DNA from: Pseudanabaena sp. | GTDB lineage: Bacteria; Cyanobacteriota; Cyanobacteriia; Pseudanabaenales; Pseudanabaenaceae | DNA: 55,550 bases | Assembly (NCBI GenBank): GCA_003249015.1 | Contig: QBLS01000027.1 | Location: 1 to 55,550 of the forward strand | Reading direction: 5' to 3' | Shown: positions 7,934-15,269 of the stretch, piece after piece | Layout of the letters: the number at the start of each line of letters is the position of its first letter | Numbering within the stretch: the stretch's first letter is position 1 | Translations under genes and position numbers: made by a program | The notes under the pieces: generated by a model | Databases searched by the model: none | The model's input: the letters and a program-made list of their open reading frames with translations, nothing else | What the model was told of the DNA's origin: nothing

Positions 7934-9388
7934 GTGCCAGACACCATACTTCGAGGGCATTACAAGATTATTAGTCACCTTGGGGGTGGCGGATTTGGGC
8001 AGACCTATCTGGCTGAAGACATTGATTTGCCGACCCATCCGACCTGTGTGGTTAAGCAGCTTAAGCCCATATCCCACGAACCTTTTGTGTTGGAGACTGC
8101 TAAAAGACTTTTTGAGAAAGAAGCGCAAACTCTCTATTTGCTGGGGACTCACGATCGCATTCCCCGTTTACTAGCCCATTTCCAAGAAGGTGAAGAATTT
8201 TACCTAGTTCAAGAGTTTGCTGATGGTAAAGATCTGACGGGGGAGATCGGAAATGGTAAACGCTTGTCAGAGGCGCAGGCGATCGCCCTTATAAGAGAAG
8301 TACTAGAAATACTGGTTTTCATCCATGAGCATGGTGTAGTGCATCGCGATATTAAGCCTGCCAACTTAATTCGCCGCAAAATTGATCACAAAATAGTGCT
8401 CATCGACTTTGGTGCAGTCAAAGAAATTGGTGGATTAGCTGGTGATGCACAGGGTAATACCAACTTGACGATCGCCATCGGTTCCCCTGGGTATATGCCG
8501 ATTGAGCAACTCAATGGCAAGCCACGCTTGAGCAGTGATATCTATGCGGTGGGAATGATGGGAATTCAAGCGATTACTGGAGTCGAGCCGCGCCAGTTTG
8601 CCGAACATCCCGACACGGCGGAGTTGATTTGGCATAGCCATGTACAGGGAGACTATTCGCCGCAGTTTTTGAGCATTCTCGACAAAATGATCCGCTATGA
8701 CTTTCGGCAACGATATCAAAGCGCCGCAGAAGTATTAGAAGCGATCATTCCCACAGGCGCAGATTTGCCCACTATTATTAGCACCAGCACTGAGACTAGC
8801 AACTTAAAAACAGTCTCTGTTGTAGCTTCAGATCCCTATGTGCAAGCAGAGCATCCTAGCCAATTGCATACTGTTGCTTTTGGAAATTCCCCCAAACGTC
8901 AATTACCACCACTGCGGACATGGATTATTGGCGGCGCTGTCTTGTTATCGATAATTGGTATCGCTCTAAGCAAATTTACTCAAGGCTCAGTTACGACTTC
9001 AAATCCTCCCCTCACTGCCACTCCGTCTTTACCGCCAATTCTTCCGAACACGCCAAGTGCTGCGCCAATAGAGATTGCCACTCCCACACCATCATTGGCA
9101 AGTCCAAATATCCCCCCATCGGTAGAAGAATTACTAGCCCAAGCCATCTTGCTAAATCGAAATAGTAAACCTCAAGAGGCTTTGACAAAAGTAGAAGAAG
9201 CATTAAAACTTGAGCCAGATAACCCTGACGCTTGGATTGCCAAGGGACTATTGCTGAGCGAACTAGGGCGGGAAAACGAAGCGATCGCTGCTTTTGCTAA
9301 AGGTCGAGAATTAAGCCCTGAAGAGCGAGCGATTATTCCGCCAGTTGTTCGAGATCGCCTTGCCAAGAAAGGCAGTAAAAAGAAATAG
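7934..9388 (+). CDS. serine/threonine protein kinase with membrane segment and TPR tail
   Basis: A 484-residue protein. The kinase domain (about 8-270) has a glycine loop GGGGFGQTY, catalytic Lys41 in VVKQLKP, HRDIKPAN at 137-144 and DFG at 158-160, all intact, so it should be active. One transmembrane helix lies at about 329-346. A Pro/Thr/Ser-rich linker and a short TPR region (about 393-465, with ALKLEPDNPDAWIAKGLLLSE... heptads) follow, ending in a Lys-rich tail. This is the cyanobacterial PknB-like class with the kinase in the cytoplasm. The start is GTG 7934; the upstream region is closed. The same catalytic-domain type recurs at 33047-34801 and 45718-47961. The substrate is unknown. 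Confidence 0.9.
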   Translation: MPDTILRGHYKIISHLGGGGFGQTYLAEDIDLPTHPTCVVKQLKPISHEPFVLETAKRLFEKEAQTLYLLGTHDRIPRLLAHFQEGEEFYLVQEFADGKDLTGEIGNGKRLSEAQAIALIREVLEILVFIHEHGVVHRDIKPANLIRRKIDHKIVLIDFGAVKEIGGLAGDAQGNTNLTIAIGSPGYMPIEQLNGKPRLSSDIYAVGMMGIQAITGVEPRQFAEHPDTAELIWHSHVQGDYSPQFLSILDKMIRYDFRQRYQSAAEVLEAIIPTGADLPTIISTSTETSNLKTVSVVASDPYVQAEHPSQLHTVAFGNSPKRQLPPLRTWIIGGAVLLSIIGIALSKFTQGSVTTSNPPLTATPSLPPILPNTPSAAPIEIATPTPSLASPNIPPSVEELLAQAILLNRNSKPQEALTKVEEALKLEPDNPDAWIAKGLLLSELGRENEAIAAFAKGRELSPEERAIIPPVVRDRLAKKGSKKK

Positions 9389-9402
9389 CAGCAATAGCAG
9401 CG

Positions 9403-9507
9403 CCAAATCAAGAAATGGCGTAGTCATTTCTTGATTTGGTATAAAGTGTTAGCAAAGATTGCTTAGTTGAAGATGAGTGGCGGCGCTTTGCGCCACCACT
9501 CATCTTC
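9403..9507. repeat. two hairpins between the kinase and rph
   Basis: 9403-9439 has arms CCAAATCAAGAAATG/CATTTCTTGATTTGG; it equals one end of the composite repeat at 14161 and 42564. 9469-9507 has arms GAAGATGAGTGGCGGCGC with complement CCACTCATCTTC and loop TTT. The sequence TTGCTTAG just before the second also precedes the hairpins at 7077 and 13415. Confidence 0.72.
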
Positions 9508-9541
9508 ACTTTGTAGAGACAGTCATTAACTAAAAGTGATC

Positions 9542-10252
9542 ATGAGTGATTTACCTATTCTCCAGCGTATCGACGGTCGAACTTGGGATCAATTGCGTCC
9601 CGTCCAGCTACAATCTCCCTTTATTGAAGCGCCTGCGGGTTCAGTTTTAGCAAAATTTGGAGATACTCAGTTAATTTGCACTGTTTCTATTGAGGAGGGT
9701 GTGCCCAAATTCCTTGCTGGTAGTAATCAAGGCTGGCTTACCGCTGAATATCGAATGTTACCTGCGGCAACGATCCCAAGGCAGCAGCGGGAATTTATGA
9801 AACTATCAGGACGCACTCAAGAAATCCAGAGGCTAATCGGGCGCAGTTTACGAGCTGCGATTGATCTGACCGCGATCGCCAATTACACCATTACTGTGGA
9901 TGTGGATGTATTGCAAGCTGACGGTGGAACACGCACAGGCGGGATCACGGGGGGATTTGTAGCTCTGAAGTCTGCCTGCGATCGCTTACTCAACGAAGGT
10001 AAATTTACGCGATCGCCGATTAAAAAGTCAGTGGCGGCTGTATCGGTAGGTTTGTTAGATGGGATGCCAATCTTGGACTTAAATTACAAAGAAGATGTGG
10101 CTGTAAGTGTTGACCTGAATGTAGTTATGGATGGGGAAGGTCAATTGATCGAAGTGCAAGGTACTGGGGAATCGGACACTTTTTCGCGATCGCAATTAAA
10201 TCAAATGCTCGATGTCGCCGAAAAAGGCATCAAAGAGCTTTTAGCCAAATAA
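9542..10252 (+). CDS. rph: ribonuclease PH
   Basis: A 236-residue protein from the ATG at 9542. RNase PH is a phosphate-dependent 3'-5' exoribonuclease that trims tRNA 3' ends. The family stretches R-DGR at the N-terminus, [36 protein letters not shown] and [16 protein letters not shown] (phosphate- and metal-binding site) are all present, and the length is typical of about 240 residues. A GTG at 9536 would add two residues only; ATG is preferred. The window also holds the related phosphorolytic enzyme Pnp. The gene ends in a hairpin shared with the convergent cytochrome gene. Confidence 0.96.
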   Translation: MSDLPILQRIDGRTWDQLRPVQLQSPFIEAPAGSVLAKFGDTQLICTVSIEEGVPKFLAGSNQGWLTAEYRMLPAATIPRQQREFMKLSGRTQEIQRLIGRSLRAAIDLTAIANYTITVDVDVLQADGGTRTGGITGGFVALKSACDRLLNEGKFTRSPIKKSVAAVSVGLLDGMPILDLNYKEDVAVSVDLNVVMDGEGQLIEVQGTGESDTFSRSQLNQMLDVAEKGIKELLAK

Positions 10253-10281
10253 AGAAGGCGGCAATCATTGCCGCCTTCTTT
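10251..10281. terminator. bidirectional terminator between rph and the cytochrome gene
   Basis: A perfect hairpin with arms AAAGAAGGCGGCAA/TTGCCGCCTTCTTT and a TCA loop. Its ends abut the rph stop at 10250-10252 and the stop complement of the convergent cytochrome gene at 10281-10283. The flanking A and T runs make it a plausible intrinsic terminator in both directions. Confidence 0.85.
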
Positions 10282-10727
10282 TATAGTTGCTTTAGGTAGC
10301 TTAGTAAATCTGCCATATCCTGCGGACTAGGTTGAAACTGAGGCATGGGAGGTGTTTCACCACTGACAACCTGCTGTACGAGTCTAGCGTCAGACTTGCG
10401 ATCGGATACACCATGTAAATTGGGACCCACTTTGCCATTTGCCCATTGCCCATGACAAGCCACGCAATTCATCACAAAGATTGATCGACCCTGCACAGGA
10501 TCACCAGACAAATTTAAAACTGACTGAGTATATTGATCTATCTGAGGATGGGTCAGCCAAAATACAAGGCTAACCAAAGCAGCAATTATCGCAAACACGA
10601 AAACCATAACCGCTTTTAGGGGAGACTGGTTCTCAGGGGCGATCATAACCGCGTCTAAAACTGGCTCTGAAGTTTTATCTGCCACAGCATAAGCACCCTT
10701 TGTCAAATTTTTTCCTTCATCAATCAC
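10281..10727 (-). CDS. cytM: cytochrome cM-like membrane-anchored c-type cytochrome
   Basis: A 148-residue protein. One membrane anchor lies at about residues 39-60, then the CVACH heme site at 88-92, VGPNLHGVSDRKSDARLVQQV, and TPPMPQF with the probable axial Met128. The C-terminus DMADLLSYLKQL is the usual last helix of class I cytochromes. The order of anchor, CxxCH and TPPMP matches cytochrome cM of cyanobacteria, a low-potential protein that modulates photosynthetic and respiratory electron flow. Its N-terminus is longer than I expect for CytM: the ORF begins at GTG 10727, and an internal ATG at 10646 (residue 28) would give 121 residues. Neither start has a clear Shine-Dalgarno sequence. 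The family call is reasonable but not certain. Confidence 0.72.
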   Translation of the reverse strand: MIDEGKNLTKGAYAVADKTSEPVLDAVMIAPENQSPLKAVMVFVFAIIAALVSLVFWLTHPQIDQYTQSVLNLSGDPVQGRSIFVMNCVACHGQWANGKVGPNLHGVSDRKSDARLVQQVVSGETPPMPQFQPSPQDMADLLSYLKQL

Positions 10728-11169
10728 AGACTTTTGAACCTACCCCTTAATCTTGTTGAGACTATTACCTAAAAATTACTTGGGTGTCGTACTGAACAAA
10801 TCCTTTAATCTGAGAATACTTAACCTTAAGAATAATCATCTTAAATATTAATAACATAACTTAACCAAAGTATAAGTACCTAGTTGGCGCATATTAGGTT
10901 AAATAAAGCCTAAGTTTTATGGCTGTCAATGCTTTATGGCACTCTCGCCTATTGGGAGACAACCCCAGAAGACTAGTGGAGACAGCAATACAATTATTGA
11001 TACGTGACTTAATAACTCAAAAGATTAATGGCGGCACAATGTGCAGCCATTAATCTTTTGGGTTTTAAGTGCTAAGCAACGCTTACATTGCCATAGTGTC
11101 TGCTCCGTCACGTTCTATAATTCAAAAGCACAATAATAAAAATTTTTAAGATTAAGGAAAGAGTTAATT
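10728..11169. other. 442-bp intergenic region upstream of hemE
   Basis: No supported ORF. It is A/T-rich next to the divergent cytochrome gene, as expected for promoters. It contains a hairpin of the GGCGGCGC family at 11019-11059 and the flank GCAACGCTTACATTGCCATA at about 11078, similar to the flank of the hairpin at 54-112. A weak purine-rich stretch (TTAAGGAAAGAG) lies just before hemE and may be its ribosome-binding site. Confidence 0.5.
11019..11059. repeat. long hairpin, GGCGGCGC-core family
   Basis: Arms AAAAGATTAATGGC/GCCATTAATCTTTT close through a partly degenerate core (GGCAC-AAT-GTGCA). It lies upstream of hemE, about 110 bp before its start. A partly matching 3' flank is shared with the copy at 54-112. 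Confidence 0.72.
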
Positions 11170-12207
11170 ATGGGAGGAAATGATCGCTTGCTTCGGGCAG
11201 CAAGAGGCGAAGTACTGGATCGTCCGCCAGTATGGATGATGCGCCAAGCAGGAAGATATATGAAGGTATATCGGGATTTGCGTGAAAAATACCCCACATT
11301 TAGAGAGCGATCGGAAATTGCCGAACTCGCTGCCGAAATATCTTTACAGCCCTTCCGTGCCTTCCAGCCCGATGGCGTGATCATGTTTTCGGATATCCTG
11401 ACTCCCCTCGCAGGGATCGGCATCAATTTTGACATTATCGAAAGCAAGGGCCCCCTAATTGAGTCACCGATTCGCACTCAAGCACAGGTTGATGCCCTGA
11501 CCGATTTTGATCCCGATGCATCCGTTCCCTTTATCCGCAAGATTTTGGCTGCGATCAAAGAAGAAGTAAAAGACCAAGCAACCATCCTAGGTTTTGTGGG
11601 CGCACCTTGGACATTAGCCGCCTATTCAGTAGAAGGAAAGGGGTCTAAGGACTATTCTGTAATCAAATCAATGGCTTACAAGGAGCCTGCAATTATTCAT
11701 AGTTTCCTGACTAAGTTAGCCAAGATGATCGGAACCTATGTAATCCATCAGATCGAATGTGGCGCTCAGGTTGTGCAAATGTTTGACTCTTGGGCGGGAC
11801 ACTTATGTCCTACGGATTACGCTACCTTCGCACTGCCTTATCAAAAGATGGTGGTGGATCAGGTTAAGGCAAAATATCCCGACACGCCGATGATCCTTTA
11901 CATTAGCGGCAGTGCAGGGGTGCTAGATCTGATGCCAAAGTCGGGTGTGGATATTGTCAGTGTTGACTGGACTGTGGATTTGGCAGCAGCCCGCGATCGC
12001 CTTGGGCATGACGTGCCTGTGCAGGGTAATCTCGATCCCTGTGTGCTATACGCCGACCAAAGCTATATCAAAGAACGTATTCTTGAAGTTGTCCAAAAGG
12101 CAGGCAATAATGGACATATCATGAATCTTGGTCATGGCATTTTGGCGACTACGCCTGAAGATAATGCTCGCTTTTTCTTTGAGACTGTTAAGGGGCTTAG
12201 CTACTAA
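11170..12207 (+). CDS. hemE: uroporphyrinogen III decarboxylase
   Basis: A 345-residue enzyme that removes four carboxylates from uroporphyrinogen III to give coproporphyrinogen III, the step leading to heme, bilins and chlorophyll. The signatures [11 protein letters not shown] near residue 20, [28 protein letters not shown] and the C-terminal FNLGHGI-like [16 protein letters not shown] are all in place. Length is typical. It uses ATG 11170, preceded by a purine-rich stretch. Downstream in the window, hemN converts its product further and cobA competes for its substrate. Confidence 0.97.
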   Translation: MGGNDRLLRAARGEVLDRPPVWMMRQAGRYMKVYRDLREKYPTFRERSEIAELAAEISLQPFRAFQPDGVIMFSDILTPLAGIGINFDIIESKGPLIESPIRTQAQVDALTDFDPDASVPFIRKILAAIKEEVKDQATILGFVGAPWTLAAYSVEGKGSKDYSVIKSMAYKEPAIIHSFLTKLAKMIGTYVIHQIECGAQVVQMFDSWAGHLCPTDYATFALPYQKMVVDQVKAKYPDTPMILYISGSAGVLDLMPKSGVDIVSVDWTVDLAAARDRLGHDVPVQGNLDPCVLYADQSYIKERILEVVQKAGNNGHIMNLGHGILATTPEDNARFFFETVKGLSY

Positions 12208-12211
12208 TAAC

Positions 12212-12365
12212 AAATAAAGAGATGACTCCGCCATCTCTTTATTTGGCGTTATTTGGCGCTATGGGTAGCATTTGCATTCCCCCAAAAGGCTGGCGGAACT
12301 AGACTTTTACAAAGTTTCTTATCAGAAGACGAGTGGCGGCGCTAAGCGCCGCCACTCGTCTTCTG
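12212..12365. repeat. two hairpins downstream of hemE
   Basis: 12212-12244 has arms AAATAAAGAGATG/CATCTCTTTATTT with a short loop and is placed to terminate hemE. 12323-12365 has arms CAGAAGACGAGTGGCGGCGC and complement with a TAA loop: it is one of the most perfect copies of the GGCGGCGC family. The rest of the gap to 12526 has no recognised feature. Confidence 0.78.
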
Positions 12366-12526
12366 GTTTTTATAACCATATAGGCGGGGACACAAACGCG
12401 CACTTCACTAGACTGATAAACGCTATAAGCGCAATGGTCTAAATAAATCACAATTTTTCAGGTTGCAGTGAAGATAGATCGTAGTAAACTCTATTGATAA
12501 TTTTTGAATTCAATTCAAACAAATTT

Positions 12527-12727
12527 ATGGAGTCGGACAATCTTAAACCCAATGACAGTAAACCATCCCTATGGGTGGAGATTGGCAGAGGATGGGAATG
12601 GATAGTTTTTTCGATAAAGATGTTGAGACGTGTTGGTGGTCCTATAGAGATTGTTACAACCATCTTTAATTCTGCCAAAATCTTAGTCTCTAGGGCATTA
12701 AGGCAGTGGAGATCTGAGGATAAATAA
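12527..12727 (+). CDS. small hypothetical protein preceding a beta-hydroxylase gene
   Basis: A 66-residue basic, Trp-rich product from the ATG at 12527 (MESDNLKPND). A central amphipathic or hydrophobic stretch (GWEWIVFSIKMLRR...GGPIEIVTTIF) may associate with the membrane. The stop lies 4 bp before the ATG of the next gene, so the two are almost certainly co-transcribed and possibly translationally coupled. No family is recognised. The longer ORF from 12494 has a TTG start and adds an A/T-rich, unlikely N-terminus. Candidate roles as a substrate or partner of the hydroxylase are inference from context only. Confidence 0.55.
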   Translation: MESDNLKPNDSKPSLWVEIGRGWEWIVFSIKMLRRVGGPIEIVTTIFNSAKILVSRALRQWRSEDK

Positions 12728-12731
12728 ATTT

Positions 12732-13325
12732 ATGTTTAAAGATCCACAAGACTATGAGTTCACAAAGAGTTTAGAAGAGAATTGGCTGGTAATTAAACAA
12801 GAATTGGAACAAATTAGTTCTAATGACTTTTTAGATTGGCCCGAAAAACATCTTTATGGCAAAGGCTGGCAAACTTTTGGATTGTATGCTTTTGGCATGA
12901 AATTAAACAAAAATTGTAGACTTTGCCCTGAGACAACTAAGCTAATCGAAAATATTCCTGACATGGTAACAGCAGGATTTTCTTCCTTATTACCAAATAC
13001 TCATATTCAGCCCCACACGGGTTACCCTGAAGGTTTATTGAGATGCCACCTAGGGTTAATCGGTTGTAGTGGTTGTAGTTTACGAGTTGGTGATGATATT
13101 CACGATTGGCAAGAGGGCAAGTGCCTAGTTTTTGACGATACGACAGAGCATGAAGCTTGGAATCGTGGCGATCGCAATCGGGTTGTATTGCTATTAGATT
13201 TTAGAAGTAAAGAGTTAGAAAGCAAGCTGAAGTCTAAGCCCAAAAAACAAAATCAAGACTCGGATGACGGCAACTCTAATGTCAAAGGAGTGTGGCAGAG
13301 TCTTAAATCTTTGTTATCTAAGTAG
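12732..13325 (+). CDS. aspartyl/asparaginyl beta-hydroxylase domain protein
   Basis: A 197-residue protein. The central domain has ITPHTG-type IQPHTGYPEG at about residue 95, RCHLGLIG at about 105 and the second iron-ligand region DTTEHEAWNRGDRNRVVLLLDF at about 137-158. These correspond to the His-x-Arg and His metal/2-oxoglutarate-binding elements of the PF05118 double-stranded beta-helix. Family enzymes hydroxylate Asp or Asn side chains or small molecules with Fe(II), oxygen and 2-oxoglutarate. The C-terminal 40 residues are Lys/Ser/Asp-rich and probably disordered. The substrate is not known; the small protein encoded just upstream is an obvious candidate to test. Confidence 0.85.
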   Translation: MFKDPQDYEFTKSLEENWLVIKQELEQISSNDFLDWPEKHLYGKGWQTFGLYAFGMKLNKNCRLCPETTKLIENIPDMVTAGFSSLLPNTHIQPHTGYPEGLLRCHLGLIGCSGCSLRVGDDIHDWQEGKCLVFDDTTEHEAWNRGDRNRVVLLLDFRSKELESKLKSKPKKQNQDSDDGNSNVKGVWQSLKSLLSK

Positions 13326-13328
13326 TAC

Positions 13329-13563
13329 AAAAATAACTTTGAAAGCGCGGCTTAGCCGCGCTTTCAAAGTTATTTTTGGTTTGTACAGCAATAAAATTTG
13401 CTTAGGAAATAAATCCAAGAAGCGAGTGGCGGCACTTTGCGCCGCCACTCGCTTCTTGGGTTTCAGTTTGTAGTGACTAATAGCAATTCATAAAAGTTTG
13501 ACTTCCCTCTCCTATACAGCGCTTTGCGGTTAGTGGGGAAGAGTCGCGGAGCGACTCTTCCCC
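13329..13563. repeat. cluster of three long hairpins
   Basis: 13329-13377: arms AAAAATAACTTTGAAAGCGC around a TTA loop, TTTGAAAGCG type. 13415-13459: arms CCAAGAAGCGAGTGGCGG around a GGCGGC-type core with one mispair. 13535-13563: arms GGGGAAGAGTCGC/GCGACTCTTCCCC with a GGA loop. All three lie within the 358-bp gap between the hydroxylase gene and the MerR gene; the first is placed to terminate the hydroxylase transcript. The rest of the gap holds the MerR-type promoter. Confidence 0.8.
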
Positions 13564-13627
13564 AAGTTTATCTGTACGACTCAAAACATCAACAGACTGT
13601 ACTTAGCTACTTAGTGATTAATAGGGC

Positions 13628-13659
13628 TTGACATTATACATAGGTATAAGGCTTATGAT
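13628..13659 (+). promoter_or_regulatory. MerR-type promoter and operator of the chlR-like gene
   Basis: A perfect -35 TTGACA at 13628-13633 and a -10 TATGAT at 13654-13659 are separated by 20 bp, longer than the usual 17 and diagnostic of promoters that MerR-family proteins activate by DNA distortion. Between them lies the perfect inverted repeat TTATAC-N4-GTATAA (13634-13649), the expected operator. The start codon of the regulator follows 24 bp later, so autoregulation is likely. No equivalent operator was found upstream of the other genes of the cluster. Confidence 0.82.
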
Positions 13660-13683
13660 GGCGACATCTAATTTACTGGGGCT

Positions 13684-14088
13684 ATGATGCTGCAAGTTCG
13701 TGAAGTCTCAAAGAGAATGGGTCTTAATCCCCAGACACTTTATTTTTATGAACGGATTGGTCTAGTACCATCACCCAATCGTAATGAATCTGGTTATCGC
13801 ATCTATGGTGAGCAGGATCTGGAAAGATTAGCTTTCATTACTCGTGCAAAATCTTTAGGGCTAACCCTAGATGAAATTGCCGAAATTCTCGCTCTCAAAG
13901 AACGTAGTAGCGATAGTTGTTGTGTTGTGGTACGCGATCGCTTGCAAGCAAAGATTGAGCAACTGGAGGCAACTATCCAACAATTACAACATCTTCGCAG
14001 TGAATTACTGCCATTAGTAGAGCAATGTGATCTGGGTATTGCCAATTCTAAAGAGGAGTGCAGCAAATGTTGGATGGAAAACAAATAA
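13684..14088 (+). CDS. chlR: MerR-family regulator, ChlR-like low-oxygen activator
   Basis: A 134-residue regulator. The N-terminal MerR helix-turn-helix and wing (MLQVREVSKRMGL, LYFYERIGLVPSP, GYRIYGEQDLERLAFI) are followed by a dimerisation helix (about 85-115). The cysteines are Cys79-Cys80, Cys115, Cys126 and Cys129. Heavy-metal sensors of this family also have C-terminal cysteines, but the downstream genes (heme oxygenase, hemN, desaturase, chlA) are the regulon of ChlR of Synechocystis and Synechococcus 7002, reported to sense oxygen with a [4Fe-4S] cluster. The cysteines here could ligate such a cluster. It is preceded by its own MerR-type promoter. Start ATG 13684 or the next ATG 13687. 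Function assigned mainly from context. Confidence 0.78.
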   Translation: MMLQVREVSKRMGLNPQTLYFYERIGLVPSPNRNESGYRIYGEQDLERLAFITRAKSLGLTLDEIAEILALKERSSDSCCVVVRDRLQAKIEQLEATIQQLQHLRSELLPLVEQCDLGIANSKEECSKCWMENK

Positions 14089-14160
14089 GAACGAGACTAC
14101 TTTTTTAACTTTCTATTCTTCAACTTTTTAATTTTTAAATTTCCCTCTTTCTATCTTTTA

Positions 14161-14260
14161 TACCAATTAACGAAAGTGCAACTACACTTTTGCTGATTGA
14201 AAACCATACCCAGAAAGGGTTTTCAAATAAAGAAATGGCGTAGCCATGTCTTTATTTGAT
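14161..14260. repeat. composite MITE-like repeat, copy 1
   Basis: A 100-bp element that matches 42564-42665 over its length. It begins TACCAATT, has a first imperfect hairpin around AAAGTG..CACTTTTG, the middle segment AACCATACCCAGAAAGGGTT, and a second hairpin AAATAAAGAAATGGCG...CATGTCTTTATTT. It lies between chlR and the heme oxygenase gene. The ends are imperfect complements (TACCAA and, in copy 2, TTGGTA). It carries no ORF. Confidence 0.72.
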
Positions 14261-14288
14261 ATTACTTTCTATTTTTTATTTTAAAAAC

Positions 14289-15035
14289 ATGAACAGTCAT
14301 CTTGCAACTAGGCTACGTGAAGGCACGCAGCAATCTCATACTGCCGCCGAAAATACGGCTTACATGAAGTGCTTTCTGAAAGGCATTGTCGAGAGAGTTC
14401 CCTTTAGTAAACTATTAGCAAATCTCTATCTTGTTTATAGCGCTTTAGAAGAGTCTTTGCAGCAATATCAAGATCATCCTGTGCTGAGCCAAATCTATTT
14501 CCCCGAAATCAATCGTCGTCAGCATCTGGAACAAGATCTTGTTTTTTATTATGGAGACAATTGGCGCGATCGCATCATACCTTTGAAGGCTGGAATTACC
14601 TATGTTGATCGTATTCGTGAATTAGCAAGTAGCGATCCTGTCTGTTTAATTGCCCATGCCTATACGCGCTATATGGGCGATCTGTCGGGTGGGCAAGCCT
14701 TAAAAAGAGTGGTGCGATCGGCGTTGGAGTTACCTGAAGGTGTGGGAACAGCTTTTTATGAGTTTGATCAGATTCCCACGATTGAGGACAAAAAGGCTTT
14801 TAAAGAGAAGTACCGCCAAACTTTAGATTCCCTAGCGATAGATGAAGATGTGGTTAATAGAATTGTTGATGAAGCTAATTATACTTTTACGCTGAATCGG
14901 AATGTGGTCAATGAGTTGGAGCCAGATGTCAAAGCTGCCTTGGGAGATCATGTCTTCGATTTGCTTACTAAGCAAGACCGTCAAGGTAGTACAGAACGTC
15001 ATGGCACAGCGCAACGAGAAGTAGCAGTTTTGTAG
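14289..15035 (+). CDS. heme oxygenase (probable low-oxygen isoform, ho2-like)
   Basis: A 248-residue enzyme from ATG 14289 (MNSHLATRLREG); an upstream TTG start would run into the repeat. His17 in GTQQSHTAAENT is the proximal heme ligand. YTRYMGDLSGGQALKR provides the glycine-rich distal helix with GDLSGG. It opens heme to biliverdin IX-alpha with oxygen and ferredoxin electrons, the first step to phycobilin pigments. Cyanobacterial genomes carry two copies, and the one next to hemN and chlA is the microoxic ho2 type. The stop codon TAG lies inside the left end of a 185-bp repeat-bounded segment. A spacer of 200 bp containing a repeat separates it from chlR. Confidence 0.92.
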   Translation: MNSHLATRLREGTQQSHTAAENTAYMKCFLKGIVERVPFSKLLANLYLVYSALEESLQQYQDHPVLSQIYFPEINRRQHLEQDLVFYYGDNWRDRIIPLKAGITYVDRIRELASSDPVCLIAHAYTRYMGDLSGGQALKRVVRSALELPEGVGTAFYEFDQIPTIEDKKAFKEKYRQTLDSLAIDEDVVNRIVDEANYTFTLNRNVVNELEPDVKAALGDHVFDLLTKQDRQGSTERHGTAQREVAVL

Positions 15036-15215
15036 GGGTAGAGCATTTGCGCCAATATTTTCATACTCTCGACCGATAATCTCAAAACGCAAATGCTCTA
15101 TCCTCTTCGCTTTTACCGATAAATTGTCCCTGCGTTGCGAGTTCAGGGCAAAGCATTCCCAAATTCAAACCATCTTAAAATTGATGGATTTATGCGGGAG
15201 TGCTTTGCCCCTACA
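15031..15215. repeat. 185-bp segment bounded by 8-bp terminal inverted repeats (MITE-like)
   Basis: TGTAGGGG at 15031-15038 and CCCCTACA at 15208-15215 flank two imperfect palindromes: AGAGCATTTGCG/CGCAAATGCTCT and GGGCAAAGCATTCCC/GGGAGTGCTTTGCCC. The left end supplies the TAG stop of heme oxygenase. There is no coding potential. The TAGGGG...CCCCTA ends resemble small non-autonomous elements common in cyanobacteria (recalled, not searched). Confidence 0.6.
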
Positions 15216-15269
15216 TATCCAACAAAGAGATTGTTAAATAATTTCTGGCATTTTTATTGAACAAAATAA

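Noticed and set aside
10281-10727. Soluble cytochrome c6 (PetJ)
   Set aside because: A membrane anchor and the TPPMPQF motif fit cytochrome cM rather than the secreted c6, which has a cleaved signal peptide and a different Met region.
13684-14088. Metal-responsive MerR (CueR/ZntR type)
   Set aside because: The cysteine pattern alone would allow it, but no metal pump or chaperone is nearby, and the downstream genes match the ChlR regulon.
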